Source of the DNA: VRUE01 sp963703895
Lineage (GTDB): Bacteria; Actinomycetota; Thermoleophilia; Solirubrobacterales; 70-9
DNA: 64,000 nt
Direction of reading: 5' to 3'
Assembly: GCA_963703895.1 (NCBI GenBank)
Contig: CAVPFX010000003.1
Span: 558,001-622,000 of the forward strand
Positions 32,198 through 41,600 of the stretch are shown piece by piece. The position numbers and the translations under genes are program-made. The notes below the pieces were generated by a model. It had not been told where the DNA came from, did not search any database, and saw only the letters and a list, made by a program, of their open reading frames with translations. The first letter of the stretch is position 1; the number at the start of each line of letters is the position of its first letter.

Positions 32198-33105
32198 CCC
32201 GCGCGGAAAGGGCCCGAGCGGGCGCGCTCGGGGTCGCGCAGCGAGGTCTCGGGCTCGACGTGGATGAGGACCTCGGCGCGTGTGATGGTCGCCTCGATCG
32301 AGGCCCGCATCGCGTGGGCCAGCTCGTGGGCGCGCTCGAGGCTGGTTCCTGAGCGGTACTGGACGTGCAGGTCGATGTAGCGGCGACTGCCGGCACGGCG
32401 GGCGCGCAGCTTGTGGTAGCCGGCGACCTCTTCGGTACGGGCGGCGGCGATCGCCGCCTCGATCTGATCCATCTCCTCGTCCGGCAGGGCTTCGTCGACG
32501 AGCACGCCGGAGGAGCGGCGAACGATGCGGATGCCGGCGACGACGATCGCGGCGGCGACCGCCAGCGCGGTGATCGAGTCGAAGGCGGCGTTGCCGGTGA
32601 TCTCGACCAGGGCGAGCCCGACCAGCACGCCGGCAGAGGTGAGCGCGTCGGCGCGCAGGTGCGAGGCATCCCCTTCCAGCGCCGGCGAGTCGTGCAGCTT
32701 GGCCTGGCGGGCCAGCACGGTCGAGACGATCAGGTTGGCGATGACCGAGAAGCCCATCACGGCGATGCCGACACCGAGCGACTCGACCTCGGCACCGTCG
32801 ACGAGCCGGTGCGTCGCCTCGTAGATGATGATCCCGGCGCCAACCAGGATCAGCAGCCCCTCGATCGTCGCCGCCAGGCTCTCGACCTTCTCGTGTCCGT
32901 AGGGGTGATCGGCGTCGGCGGGCTCGTCGGCCTTGCGCACCGAGACGAAGGCGACGACGGAGGCAACGAGGTCGATCAGCGAGTGAACGGCCTCGGTGAG
33001 GATCGCGATCGAGCCGGTGATCGCCCCGGCGGCGAGCTTGATCGCGATCAGCAGCGCGTTGGAGGCGATCGAGAGCGCCGCCGCGCCGCTCTTGGTGCGG
33101 ATCAT
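32194..33105 (-). CDS. Cation diffusion facilitator transporter
   Basis: A protein of 303 residues with about six membrane segments. EAVHSLIDLVASVVAF and HLRADALTSAGVLVGLALVE give the paired H-x-x-x-D metal sites, and HPYGHEKVESLAATIEGLL is the conserved inter-helix block. The C-terminal cytoplasmic domain (YHKLRARRAGSRRYIDLHVQ) is the CDF dimer domain. It likely exports Zn, Fe, Mn or Co; the metal is not resolved. It overlaps rdgB as ATGA. Confidence 0.93.
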   Translation of the reverse strand: MIRTKSGAAALSIASNALLIAIKLAAGAITGSIAILTEAVHSLIDLVASVVAFVSVRKADEPADADHPYGHEKVESLAATIEGLLILVGAGIIIYEATHRLVDGAEVESLGVGIAVMGFSVIANLIVSTVLARQAKLHDSPALEGDASHLRADALTSAGVLVGLALVEITGNAAFDSITALAVAAAIVVAGIRIVRRSSGVLVDEALPDEEMDQIEAAIAAARTEEVAGYHKLRARRAGSRRYIDLHVQYRSGTSLERAHELAHAMRASIEATITRAEVLIHVEPETSLRDPERARSGPFRAG

Positions 33106-33701
33106 CGTGCCTCTTGAGTGACCTGGCCGCTGTCCAGATGCGCGGCCAACAGGCGCGCGGCGCGCCCGCGGTGACTGATCTCGTTCTTCTCCGCCTGGCC
33201 CAGCTCCGACATCGTGCGCTCGTCCTCGGAACCGGTGTCGTCGGGAACGAAGGCCGGGTCATAACCGAAACCGCCCTCGCCCCGCGGCCGCTCGATCAAG
33301 CGGCCCTCGCAGCGGGCCTCGAAGACGCGCTCTGTGCCATCGGCCTCGACCAGCGCCAGGGCGCAGTGGTAGGCGGCCCGGCGATCGTCTCCGGCCGCGG
33401 CGACCTCGCGCAGCAGCTTCTCGAGGTTCTCCTCGTCGCTCGCGCCCGGGCCGCCGTAACGGGCCGAGTGGATTCCGGGACGGCCACCGAGCCCCATCGC
33501 CTCGATCCCCGAGTCGTCGCCGATCGCCGCCTCGCCACTCGCCGCGTGGGCGGCGCGGGCCTTCTCCAGCGCGATCGCGGCGAACGAGTCCCCCTCCTCT
33601 GGCGGCAACTCAACCCCTTCGGGCAGCGCCTTCAGCTCTAGCTCGGGAAGCAGTTCCCGCATCTCGCGGAGCTTGTGCTTGTTCGCCGTGGCAAAGATCA
33701 A
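33102..33701 (-). CDS. rdgB: XTP/dITP diphosphatase (RdgB/HAM1)
   Basis: A protein of 199 residues from TTG 33701. FATANKHKLREMRELL, GDDSGIEAMGLGGRPGIHSA, GEGGFGYDPAFVPD and the C-terminal SHRGRAARLLAAHL are the nucleoside triphosphate pyrophosphohydrolase signature. It clears non-canonical purine nucleotides. It starts 5 bases after rph, the usual rph-rdgB order. Confidence 0.96.
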   Translation of the reverse strand: MIFATANKHKLREMRELLPELELKALPEGVELPPEEGDSFAAIALEKARAAHAASGEAAIGDDSGIEAMGLGGRPGIHSARYGGPGASDEENLEKLLREVAAAGDDRRAAYHCALALVEADGTERVFEARCEGRLIERPRGEGGFGYDPAFVPDDTGSEDERTMSELGQAEKNEISHRGRAARLLAAHLDSGQVTQEAR

Positions 33702-33706
33702 CGTCG

Positions 33707-34435
33707 CTATCCACCGCCGACTACCCGCTCCTGCACTTGGCGCAAGCGCGAGATCCCCATCTCAGCCAACCCGAGCAGCTCGTCGAGGGAAGCGCGGGAG
33801 AGCGGCGTGCGCTCGGCTGTCGCCTGCACCTCGACCAGTCCACCCTCGCCGGTCATGACGACGTTGGCATCGACCTCGGCGGTCGAGTCCTCGGAGTAGT
33901 CGAGATCGCAGAGCGGACGGCCATCAACGATGCCGACACTGATCGCGGCGACCGAGCCAGTCAGCGGCATTGTCTCGAGCTCGCCCGCATCGACGAGCTT
34001 CTGCAGGGCCAACCGGAGGGCGACGTAGCCACCGGTGATCGCCGCGCAACGGGTCCCGCCATCGGCTTGCAGAACGTCGCAATCGACGTAGATGCTGCGC
34101 TCGCCAAGTGCCCGGGGGTCGAGCACGACCCGCAGCGAGCGCCCGATCAGGCGCTGGATCTCAACCCCGCGCCCATCCTGTTTCCCCTTGGCGATGTCGC
34201 GCGTCTTGCGATCGCCGGTCGATGCCGGCAGCATCGCGTACTCGGCGGTGACCCAGCCCTTGCCGCGACCCTGCATCCAACGCGGCACCGAGGTGCTGAC
34301 CGAAGCGGTGCAAATCACCCTGGTGCGACCGAGGGTGATCAGGGCAGAGCCGTCGGCGGTATCGACAAACCCGGCGTCGATGGAGATCGGCCGGATGTCG
34401 GCGGGGGCGCGGTCGTAGCTTCGGGAGGCTGGCAT
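33707..34435 (-). CDS. rph: Ribonuclease PH
   Basis: A protein of 242 residues. GSALITLGRTRVICTASV, GKGWVTAEYAMLP, RLIGRSLRVVLD and YVDCDVLQADGGTRCAAITG are the phosphorolytic RNase PH signature. It trims tRNA 3' ends using phosphate. A promoter at 34582-34611 on the same strand fits its transcription, leaving a leader of about 140 bases that holds a strong hairpin. Confidence 0.97.
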   Translation of the reverse strand: MPASRSYDRAPADIRPISIDAGFVDTADGSALITLGRTRVICTASVSTSVPRWMQGRGKGWVTAEYAMLPASTGDRKTRDIAKGKQDGRGVEIQRLIGRSLRVVLDPRALGERSIYVDCDVLQADGGTRCAAITGGYVALRLALQKLVDAGELETMPLTGSVAAISVGIVDGRPLCDLDYSEDSTAEVDANVVMTGEGGLVEVQATAERTPLSRASLDELLGLAEMGISRLRQVQERVVGGG

Positions 34436-34479
34436 GGGCGCGAGTCTAAGTCAGCAACACCCGTGCGGGTCAAGACGGC

Positions 34480-34509
34480 GGAAGGGCCGCGACTAAGCGC
34501 GGCCCTTCC
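34480..34509 (-). terminator. GC-rich hairpin in the rph leader (attenuator or terminator)
   Basis: Arms 34480-34491 and 34498-34509 are perfect 12-bp complements with a 6-base loop. No run of T follows on either strand. On the minus strand it lies between the predicted promoter and the rph ATG, so attenuation or RNA stability are possible roles. Confidence 0.55.
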
Positions 34510-34581
34510 TTCCCACTGGGGTAGGCCTCTGGCGTCTCCGCGGGACTCGATGGACCCCCGGCGCCTCACGAGCCTGGTGCA

Positions 34582-34611
34582 AGCATAGGCTGGTACTGCC
34601 TGAGCAGTCAA
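34582..34611 (-). promoter_or_regulatory. Predicted promoter of rph-rdgB
   Basis: Reading the minus strand, TTGACT (34611-34606) is followed after 18 bases by TATGCT (34587-34582). Both are close to the vegetative sigma consensus. It points towards rph and lies just after the PIN gene stop. Confidence 0.6.
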
Positions 34612-34617
34612 TAAAAA

Positions 34618-35028
34618 CTATTTCGGTACTACCTGTAGCCCCCGCTGGGAAAAGTGGACGTCGAAAGCGAACGCATCGCTTTCTCCACTGCGCTCGAGCA
34701 GGGCGAAGGAGGTCGCGTCGACGTAGCTCCAACGCTTGTCGTCATGGCGCTCGAGGATCTCCCAAGCCCTTTCCTCTGTCGGTCGATCCAGGTGGACGAG
34801 GTCGATAGCGCCGCCATCCCGGAAGCGCCGCCCCCACTCGATTGCCTCACCGCGGCCCACCCGGACCATCAGGGCCGTGTATGTCTCGGCGAAGACGTAG
34901 TTCGAGGTGAAGAGCGCGACACCCTCGGAAATCAAGCCGGCCAGGGCCAACCGTGCCCGCTCGTGCTCGGCCTCCGAGGAGTTGCGCAGGGCGACGAAGG
35001 CACTGGTGTCGATGAATACCGACCTCAT
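34618..35028 (-). CDS. PIN-domain toxin (VapC-like)
   Basis: A protein of 136 residues. VFIDTSAFVALRN gives the first acidic residue, FTSNYVFAETYTALM the second (Glu), and SYVDATSFALLE plus FAFDVHFSQRG the C-terminal aspartates of a PIN ribonuclease. Such toxins cleave tRNA or rRNA. The start overlaps the antitoxin stop as ATGA, the standard antitoxin-first arrangement. Confidence 0.88.
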   Translation of the reverse strand: MRSVFIDTSAFVALRNSSEAEHERARLALAGLISEGVALFTSNYVFAETYTALMVRVGRGEAIEWGRRFRDGGAIDLVHLDRPTEERAWEILERHDDKRWSYVDATSFALLERSGESDAFAFDVHFSQRGLQVVPK

Positions 35029-35255
35029 GAGCCGTAGAGGTCGCGATCCAAGCTGCTGACGCTGGTCCCCTCGCGTCCTTTGCCTGGCGCCTCATCGACG
35101 AGATAGCTCAGCAGGGGGTCGACGTCGACCCCCTGCGCCCGCTCGGCGTCGATCAGCTCGCGCACCACCGCCGCGATGCTGCCCGCCTCTCCGGCGCGCT
35201 GCTTCAGCCAGCGGTACTGGCCCTCGTCCAGATAGAGCTGTGTCCGATGCTTCAT
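35025..35255 (-). CDS. Ribbon-helix-helix antitoxin
   Basis: A protein of 76 residues from ATG 35255. MKHRTQLYLDEGQYRWLKQR followed by SIAAVVRELIDAERA is a ribbon-helix-helix DNA-binding pattern; the rest should bind the PIN toxin. In-frame ATG 35270 would add MLYYS and is less likely. A 17-bp palindrome covers the start codon, indicating autoregulation. Confidence 0.85.
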   Translation of the reverse strand: MKHRTQLYLDEGQYRWLKQRAGEAGSIAAVVRELIDAERAQGVDVDPLLSYLVDEAPGKGREGTSVSSLDRDLYGS

Positions 35256-35270
35256 GCTGTAATACAGCAT
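35254..35270. promoter_or_regulatory. Operator palindrome of the toxin-antitoxin operon
   Basis: ATGCTGTA-A-TACAGCAT is a perfect palindrome around one base, overlapping the antitoxin ATG. It is the likely binding site of the ribbon-helix-helix protein. Confidence 0.75.
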
Positions 35271-35349
35271 AGAGTTGACCCCGGACGGAATTCGCCCCAG
35301 CGGTACTTGCACCGAATCTCCCGCCCTGCCGACCAAAGGCGAGATGGCG

Positions 35350-35373
35350 GGGGCGGCCCCGACGGGCCGCCCC
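35350..35373 (-). terminator. Hairpin after the Flp pilin gene
   Basis: Arms 35350-35359 and 35364-35373 are perfect 10-bp complements with a 4-base loop, 10 bases past the pilin stop. No T-run follows, as is common in GC-rich actinomycetes. Confidence 0.6.
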
Positions 35374-35383
35374 TCCACCGCAC

Positions 35384-35632
35384 TCATTTGAAGGCCACCT
35401 TGTCGACCGCCTCCTTGATCTTGTTGACGATCACATCCGCCAACTCGGTGCCCTGCTTGCCGTTGAAGCCCTTCATCGCCGCCACCATTCCCACCATCAG
35501 CAGCGAAACGAGCAGGATCAAACCGACGTACTCAACCGTCCCCTGCCCCCTCTCCTCGACGACGAGAGCGCGAACCTCCCGCACCCGCCGGTCGAGGAAA
35601 GCGTGGACAAAGCCCATCGCCGCGTAGAACAT
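35384..35632 (-). CDS. Flp/Fap-type IVb pilin
   Basis: A protein of 82 residues. GQGTVEYVGLILLVSLLMVG is the class IVb prepilin signature: a glycine cleavage site, Glu at +5 and a hydrophobic helix. A strong AAAGGAGG lies 5 bases before the ATG. No tad assembly genes are in the window, so the pilin gene is isolated. It is probably the structural subunit of a thin surface pilus. Confidence 0.88.
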   Translation of the reverse strand: MFYAAMGFVHAFLDRRVREVRALVVEERGQGTVEYVGLILLVSLLMVGMVAAMKGFNGKQGTELADVIVNKIKEAVDKVAFK

Positions 35633-35777
35633 CGACGCCTCCTTTCAGTGATTGGAGGCCAATGCTCCGCCGCTCCGACGCACCGATCTAGACCGCGGCG
35701 CGACGATTCTGTAACGAATTAGCCGGCTACCGCGTTCGCCTCCTCCCCGCCCGCCAGCGCGGATACGCTCAGCCGCA

Positions 35778-36719
35778 ATGCGGGTGCTGATCGTGACCAA
35801 CTTCGTGCCGGACGCAGGGGCGCCGCAGCGTGGTCGCTGGGTGCGCGATCAGATCGTCGAGCTCGAGCGCCGCGGGGTCGAGGCGGTGCGCTTCGAATTC
35901 CCGCCCGGCCGCAACGAGTACCTGCCCGCCACGCGGCGCCTGCGGCGCCTGCTGCGACGCGAGCGGTTCGACCTCGTCCACGCTCACTACGGCCTGGTCG
36001 GCTGGTGCGCCCGCCTCGCCGGCGCCCGCCCACTCCTGGTCAGCTTCCACGGCACCGACGTTCGTCACCCGCTGGTCGGCGCTCTCTCCCGCCGCCTCGC
36101 CTGGCGCGCCGATCTCGTCGCCGCCGTCTCGCGGGCCCTCTTCGAGTCCGAAGACGGCCGCCCCGGGCTCCCCGCCGTTCCCGGCTCGGCGGTGCTCCCC
36201 TGCGGCCCGGACCTGAGCCGCTTCCGGCCACAGCCGCGGGCCGAGGCCCGCCGCGCGCTCAACCTCGAGGCGAGCGGTCGCTATCTGCTCTTCCCGGCCA
36301 ACCCGGCTCGCCAGGAGAAGCGCCACGACCGGGCGGCAGAGCTCGCCGCGGCCTGCGACGCGGAGCTACTCACCGGCGGCGCGATCGATCCCGACCAGAT
36401 GCCGCTCTGGATCAACGCCGCCAACGCCGTTCTCGTCACCTCCGACTACGAGGGCTTCGGCCTAGCCGCACTCGAGGCGCTCGCTTGCGACGTACCGATC
36501 CTCTCCACGCCGGTTGGGATCGCCCCCTACGCCCTCGGCGGTATCCGCGGCACCCTCTGCGCGCCCTTCGAGCTCGATCCCTGGCGCGCCGCCGCCGTGC
36601 CCCTGCTCGACTCCGCCGACCCCAGAGTCGAAGGCTCAGCGCGCGCCGCCACCCTCTCGGCAGCGCGGATGGCGCAGCGCACGCTCGAGGCCTACCGCGC
36701 CGTCCTCGCCGGTGCGTAA
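35778..36719 (+). CDS. GT4-type glycosyltransferase
   Basis: A protein of 313 residues. VLIVTNFVPDAGAPQRGRWV opens a GT-B fold; FDLVHAHYGLVGWCARLAGA, LVSFHGTDVRHPL and the C-terminal LVTSDYEGFGLAALEALACD (the E-x-x-x-x-x-x-x-E nucleotide-sugar site) are GT4 hallmarks. It should transfer a hexose to an envelope glycan; substrate unknown. It stands alone, 145 bases divergent from the pilin gene. Confidence 0.87.
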   Translation: MRVLIVTNFVPDAGAPQRGRWVRDQIVELERRGVEAVRFEFPPGRNEYLPATRRLRRLLRRERFDLVHAHYGLVGWCARLAGARPLLVSFHGTDVRHPLVGALSRRLAWRADLVAAVSRALFESEDGRPGLPAVPGSAVLPCGPDLSRFRPQPRAEARRALNLEASGRYLLFPANPARQEKRHDRAAELAAACDAELLTGGAIDPDQMPLWINAANAVLVTSDYEGFGLAALEALACDVPILSTPVGIAPYALGGIRGTLCAPFELDPWRAAAVPLLDSADPRVEGSARAATLSAARMAQRTLEAYRAVLAGA

Positions 36720-36799
36720 TAGATTGGGCCTGTGAGCGCGGAGCGAGCAAGCGTGCATATCTGGTTCTTCGCGCAGCGAGCGCAGCGCGAGGATTTACG

Positions 36800-37219
36800 G
36801 TGAGCGGCGAGGATCTCAGCGCCCAGGTCGAGATGGCGAAGCGCCGCCTCGAGGAGGCGGCTGCCGCCGCCAGCGCCGCCGAGAAGCGAGTCGCGGCCGA
36901 GATCGAGGCGCTCGAGACCGACCTGGAGAAGGAGCGGGCCCGCGCTTCGGAGGCACTGGAGGCGTTGCGGGCCGCCCACGCCGAGGAGTTGAAGCGCGAG
37001 CGCGAAGCGAAGGACCGGGTGGTCGCCGAGGCGGAGAGCCGCCTGGCCGAGATCGAGGCCCAAGCCGAGACCGCCGAGAAGCGGATCGCCGACGCCGAGA
37101 AGCGCGCGGCCGAGGCCGAGGGTTCGATCGCCGACGAGCGCGCCCGCTCGCGCGAGGCCGCGGCCGCCTGGCTGCGCGGTCAGGTCGAGGCGATCCGGCG
37201 AGAGGCCGGGAAGCGATAA
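36800..37219 (+). CDS. Coiled-coil protein
   Basis: About 139 residues from GTG 36800 with GAGG upstream. Nearly the whole chain is Ala/Glu/Arg/Lys heptads (AEKRVAAEIEALETDLEKER and similar), so one long coiled coil. No signal peptide or membrane segment is present. Its TAA overlaps the likely nadB start. Function is unknown. The 80-base gap before it holds a GC-rich imperfect repeat with a GCATATC motif. Confidence 0.7.
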   Translation: MSGEDLSAQVEMAKRRLEEAAAAASAAEKRVAAEIEALETDLEKERARASEALEALRAAHAEELKREREAKDRVVAEAESRLAEIEAQAETAEKRIADAEKRAAEAEGSIADERARSREAAAAWLRGQVEAIRREAGKR

Positions 37220-38661
37220 CCGCCAAAACCGAGTTCGACGTCGCCGTTGTTGGCGGCGGCGCGGCAGGGCTCTGGACGGCGCTGAAAGCGGCCGAGCAGG
37301 GCGCGCGCGTCTGCCTCGTCTCACGCACGCCGCTCTCCCAGAGCGCCAGCTACTGGGCCCAGGGCGGTCTGGCGGCGGCGCTGGAGCCCGGTGACTCGCC
37401 GCAGCAGCACGCCGCCGACACGCTTGCCGCGGGCCGCGGGCTCTGCCGCCCCTCCGCCGTGCAAACCCTGGTCGAGGAGGCGCCCGCAGCCGTGCAGGAG
37501 CTGCGCTCACGTGACGTCGTCTTCGACTTAGACCCCGACGGAGAGCTCTCGCTCGGCCTCGAGGGCGGCCATACCCGCCGTCGCATCGTTCACTCGGGCG
37601 GCAGCGCCACCGGCCACGAGATCACTTCCAAGCTCGCCGCGATGGTCGCCCGTGAGGGGCGGATCGAAGTCCGCGAGCGGGCCTCGATGACGGCGCTGTG
37701 GAGCGACGGGCAGCGCTGCCACGGCGTGCTCACCGAGGACGGCCGCATCGCCGCGGCGGCGACGGTCTTGGCGACGGGAGGCGCGGCGGCGCTGTGGCGG
37801 CGGACGTCGAACCCCTGGGGGGCGATCGGCGCCGGCCCGACGATGGCGGCGGCGGCAGGCGCCGAGCTCGCCGACCTCGAGTTCTGCCAGTTCCACCCGA
37901 CCGCGCTCTTCCTGCCCGGCACCCGCTTCGACGGGCTGCTGATCACCGAGGCGGTGAGGGGCGAGGGGGCGACGCTGCTCGATTCCTCCGGACGCCGCTT
38001 CACCGACGAGCTCTCCCCCCGCGACGCCGTCACCGCGGCGCTGCTCGACCGGATCGAGGCCGATGGCACCGAGGCGGTCGGCCTCGATCTGCGTGAGCTC
38101 GAGCCGCAGCGCTTCCCCAACGTCTTCGCCTCGCTGCGCGAGGCGGGGCTCGAACCTGCCAGCGAACCGATTCCGGTCGCCCCGGCCGCCCACTACACAA
38201 TGGGCGGCATCGCCGTCGACCTCGAAGGACGCTCCTCCCTCGCCGGTCTCTACGCGGTCGGCGAGTGCTCGTGCACCGGCCTGCACGGCGCCAACCGACT
38301 TGCCTCCAACTCGCTCAGCGAGTGCTTCGTATTCGGTGCGCGGGCGGCGCGGGCGGCGCTGGACGAGACCGCCGCCGCCAACCCGCCCGAGCCAACCGCT
38401 TGGCGCTTCGAGCCACCCAGTGAGGCAACCCGCGACGCGGTCTGGGACCTGGCCGGACCGCGCCGAGACCCCGAGCGCCTGCGCCAGCTCCAAGCCAACC
38501 CCTTCCCGCTCGCTAAGTCGATCGCGACCGCGGCGCTGGCACGCTGCGAGTCCCGCGGCGGCCACCTGCGCAGCGACTTCCCCGCGGTCGATCCGGAGCT
38601 CGACGGCATCCACTTCGTGCTCTCCGCCGACGGCGAGCTGCGCCGCGAAAGCTGGCGCTGA
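37216..38661 (+). CDS. nadB: L-aspartate oxidase, start codon non-canonical
   Basis: The FAD-binding N-terminus FDVAVVGGGAAGLWTALKAA begins around 37231, but that frame has no ATG, GTG or TTG before it; the first is GTG 37459, inside the domain. ATA 37216, overlapping the previous TAA as ATAA, is the best placed candidate and gives 481 residues. RRIVHSGGSATGHEI, FHPTALFLPGTRFDGLLITE, TMGGIAVDLEGRSSLAGLYA and ALARCESRGGHLRSDFPAVD fit NadB, which oxidises aspartate to iminoaspartate for NAD synthesis. nadA and nadC are not in view. Confidence 0.85.
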   Translation: MTAKTEFDVAVVGGGAAGLWTALKAAEQGARVCLVSRTPLSQSASYWAQGGLAAALEPGDSPQQHAADTLAAGRGLCRPSAVQTLVEEAPAAVQELRSRDVVFDLDPDGELSLGLEGGHTRRRIVHSGGSATGHEITSKLAAMVAREGRIEVRERASMTALWSDGQRCHGVLTEDGRIAAAATVLATGGAAALWRRTSNPWGAIGAGPTMAAAAGAELADLEFCQFHPTALFLPGTRFDGLLITEAVRGEGATLLDSSGRRFTDELSPRDAVTAALLDRIEADGTEAVGLDLRELEPQRFPNVFASLREAGLEPASEPIPVAPAAHYTMGGIAVDLEGRSSLAGLYAVGECSCTGLHGANRLASNSLSECFVFGARAARAALDETAAANPPEPTAWRFEPPSEATRDAVWDLAGPRRDPERLRQLQANPFPLAKSIATAALARCESRGGHLRSDFPAVDPELDGIHFVLSADGELRRESWR

Positions 38662-38676
38662 GCTAGCTTCGGAAAC

Positions 38677-41600
38677 GTGCTGCTTGGTGTCGACGTAGGC
38701 GGGACCTTCACCGACGCCGTCCTCTTCGACGGCGAGCAGCTCCACACGGCAAAGCTGCCGACCACGCCCGACGACCAATCGCGGGCGGTGATCGCGGCGG
38801 TCGAGGCGGTCCTGCGGCGGGCCGGCGCCGCTGCCACCGATGTCGACGCCTTTGCCCACGGCATGACCGTGGGCACCAACGCCCTGCTGGAGGAACGCGG
38901 CGCCCGCACCGCCCTGATCGCCACCCGCGGCTTCGCCGACGTGCTGGAGATCGCTCGCCAGGACCGGCCCGAGCTCTACCGGCTCTGCGCACCAAAGCCA
39001 GCGCCCTTGGTCGACGAGGAGCTGCGCTTCGAAGCGGCGGAGCGCATCGGTCCGCAGGGGGCGATCGAGCCACTCGCGGACGAGGAGCCCGGCCGCCTAG
39101 CCGAGCTCATACGCAAGAGCGGCGCCGAGTCGGTGGCGGTCTGCCTGCTCTTCTCCTACCTCGATCCGGCCCACGAGCAGCGCCTCGCCGCGCACCTGCG
39201 CAGTGAGCTGCCGGGCGTGCACGTCTCCGCCTCGCACGAGGTCCTGCCGCGCTTCCGCGAGTACGAGCGCTGCTCGACCACCGCGATCGACGCCTACCTC
39301 TCGCCTCTGCTCGGGCGTTACCTGGAGCGGCTCGGCGAAGCCACGGGCGAGGCCGGCCTGCCGCGACCGCTGGTGATGCAGTCCTCGGGCGGCATCGCCA
39401 GCGCCGAGGAAGCGGCCCGGGCCGGGGCCTGGAGCGTGCTCTCGGGCCCGGCCGGAGGCGCCGTCGGCGCCGGGCTGCTGGCCCAGCTCTCCGGCGACGG
39501 CAACGCGCTGGGCTTCGACATGGGTGGGACCTCGTGCGACGTCTGCGTGATCGAGGCGGGCGAGGTGAAGCGGACCGACTCGCGCACGATCGCCGGCCGC
39601 ACGATCCAGCTGCCGATGGTCGACGTCCACACCGTCGGCGCCGGCGGCGGCTCGATCGGCTGGCGCGACAGCGGCGGCGCCCTGCGCGTCGGGCCGCGCT
39701 CGGCCGGCGCCGATCCGGGGCCCGCCGCCTACGGACGCGGCGGCAGCGAGCCCACGGTCACCGACGCCAACCTGCTGCTCGGCCGGCTCGCCGCCGACTC
39801 GAAGCTGGCCGGCGACGTGACCCTCGACGCGAACGCGGCCGCGGATGCTGTCGGCACCCTTGCCGCCTCGCTGGGCCTCGATGAGATCGAGACCGCCGAA
39901 GGCATCCTGCGCATCGCCAACCAGGAGATGGTGCGGGCGCTGCGCGTCGTCACCGTCGAGCGCGGCATCGATCCCCGCCGCTTCTCCCTGCTTCCCTTCG
40001 GCGGCGCCGGGCCGATGCACGCCGCCGCGATCGCCGCCGAGCTCGAGATCGGGCGCATCCTCTGCCCGCGCGCCGGTGGCGTGCTCTCGGCTCTCGGCCT
40101 CTGCGCCTCCGATCGCCGCCAGGACACAGCCCGCACGGTGATGCTCTCCGGCGAGGAGCTGCAACGCCGAGCGGGTCGCCGCCGCGGTCGGGGACCTGAT
40201 CGCAGGATTGGACAGCAGCTCCGGAGCCGAGCCAAAGGTGGTCTACGAGATGCGCTACGCCGGCCAGGCCTTCGAGCTCCCGATCGGCGGCTCGACCCGT
40301 CCCGACCCTGCCGACCTGGCGGAGCGCTTCGCCGCCGCGCACGAGCAGCTCTACGGCCACCGCGATCCCGAGGCCGAGGTCGTGCTCGTCCACATTCGCC
40401 TGGCGATGATCACCCCCGGAGCACGCCCCCGCCCACGCGCAGCAACCGGCCGGCTCGAGCGTGGTTCGCGGCAGGTTCGCTTCGACGGTGCGTGGTTCGA
40501 GACGCCGGTCCTGCACGGCGAGCCAGGCGCCGGAACACAGGCAGAGGGCCCGGTCATCTTCGAGTTGCCCGAGAGCACCCTGGTGATCCCGCCCGGCGGG
40601 ACGGCCGAGGTCGACGATGCTGGCACGATCGCGGCAGAGCTGGGACCGATGAGCGGACTCGACCCGATCGCGCTGCAGGTGATGATCGGCGGCCTGCGCG
40701 CGGCCTGCGAAGAGATGGGCGCGGCGCTGATCCGCTCCGCCTACTCGGCCAACATCAAGGAGCGGCACGACTGCTCGACGGCGATCTTCGACGCCGCCGG
40801 CGAGCTGGTGATGCAGGCGGAGCACATCCCGGTCCATCTCGGCTCGATGCCGGACGCGGTCGCCGCGGTGATCGAGCTCGAGCAAGCGCCAGAGCAGTCG
40901 TGGATCCTCAACGACCCCTACCGGGGCGGCACCCACCTACCCGACATCACCCTGATCTCGCCCGTATTCAGGGAGGAGGAGCTGATCGGCTTCGCCGCCT
41001 GCCGTGCCCATCACGCCGACGTCGGCGGGCCGACCCCTGGCAGCATGCCGGCCGCCTCCACCCGGCTGGAGGACGAGGGTGTAGTGATCCCCCCGACCCG
41101 GGTCAGCGCCGACGTGCTCCGGCATCTCGCGGCAAAGATGCGCTTTCCCCAGCAGCGCCTCGCCGACCTGCGCGCCCAGGAAGCCGCCAACAGGGTTGGC
41201 GTTCGTCGCCTCGGTGAGCTCGCCGAGCGGCACGGCCTCCCCCACCTCCGCGCCGGGATGGAGGAGATCCTCGCCTACGCCGAGCGGCGCACCCGCCACG
41301 CCCTCGCGGCCCTGCCCGACGGCACCTACACAGCCGAGGACGTACTCGAGGATGACGCCGATGGCAGCGAGAACGACGTGCGCCTCCAGGTCGAGGCGAC
41401 GATCGACGGCGAGGCTCGGCTCGACTTCAGCGGCACCGACCCGCAGGTGGCGGGCAACCTCAACTGCCCGCTCTCGGTGACCAAGTCCGCCGCCTTCTTC
41501 GCGGTCCGCGCCCTGACCGACCCCGACGCGCCTCCTTCCGCCGGCGCCTACCGCCCGATCGAGGTCGAAGCGCCCGCGGGCTGCCTGCTCAACGCCCGCT

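Noticed and set aside
34510..34580. Possible tRNA or small RNA in the GC-rich stretch after the rph hairpin
   Set aside because: No T-loop consensus and no cloverleaf could be drawn.
37528..38859. 443-codon minus-strand frame
   Set aside because: Antisense to nadB; no recognisable domain.
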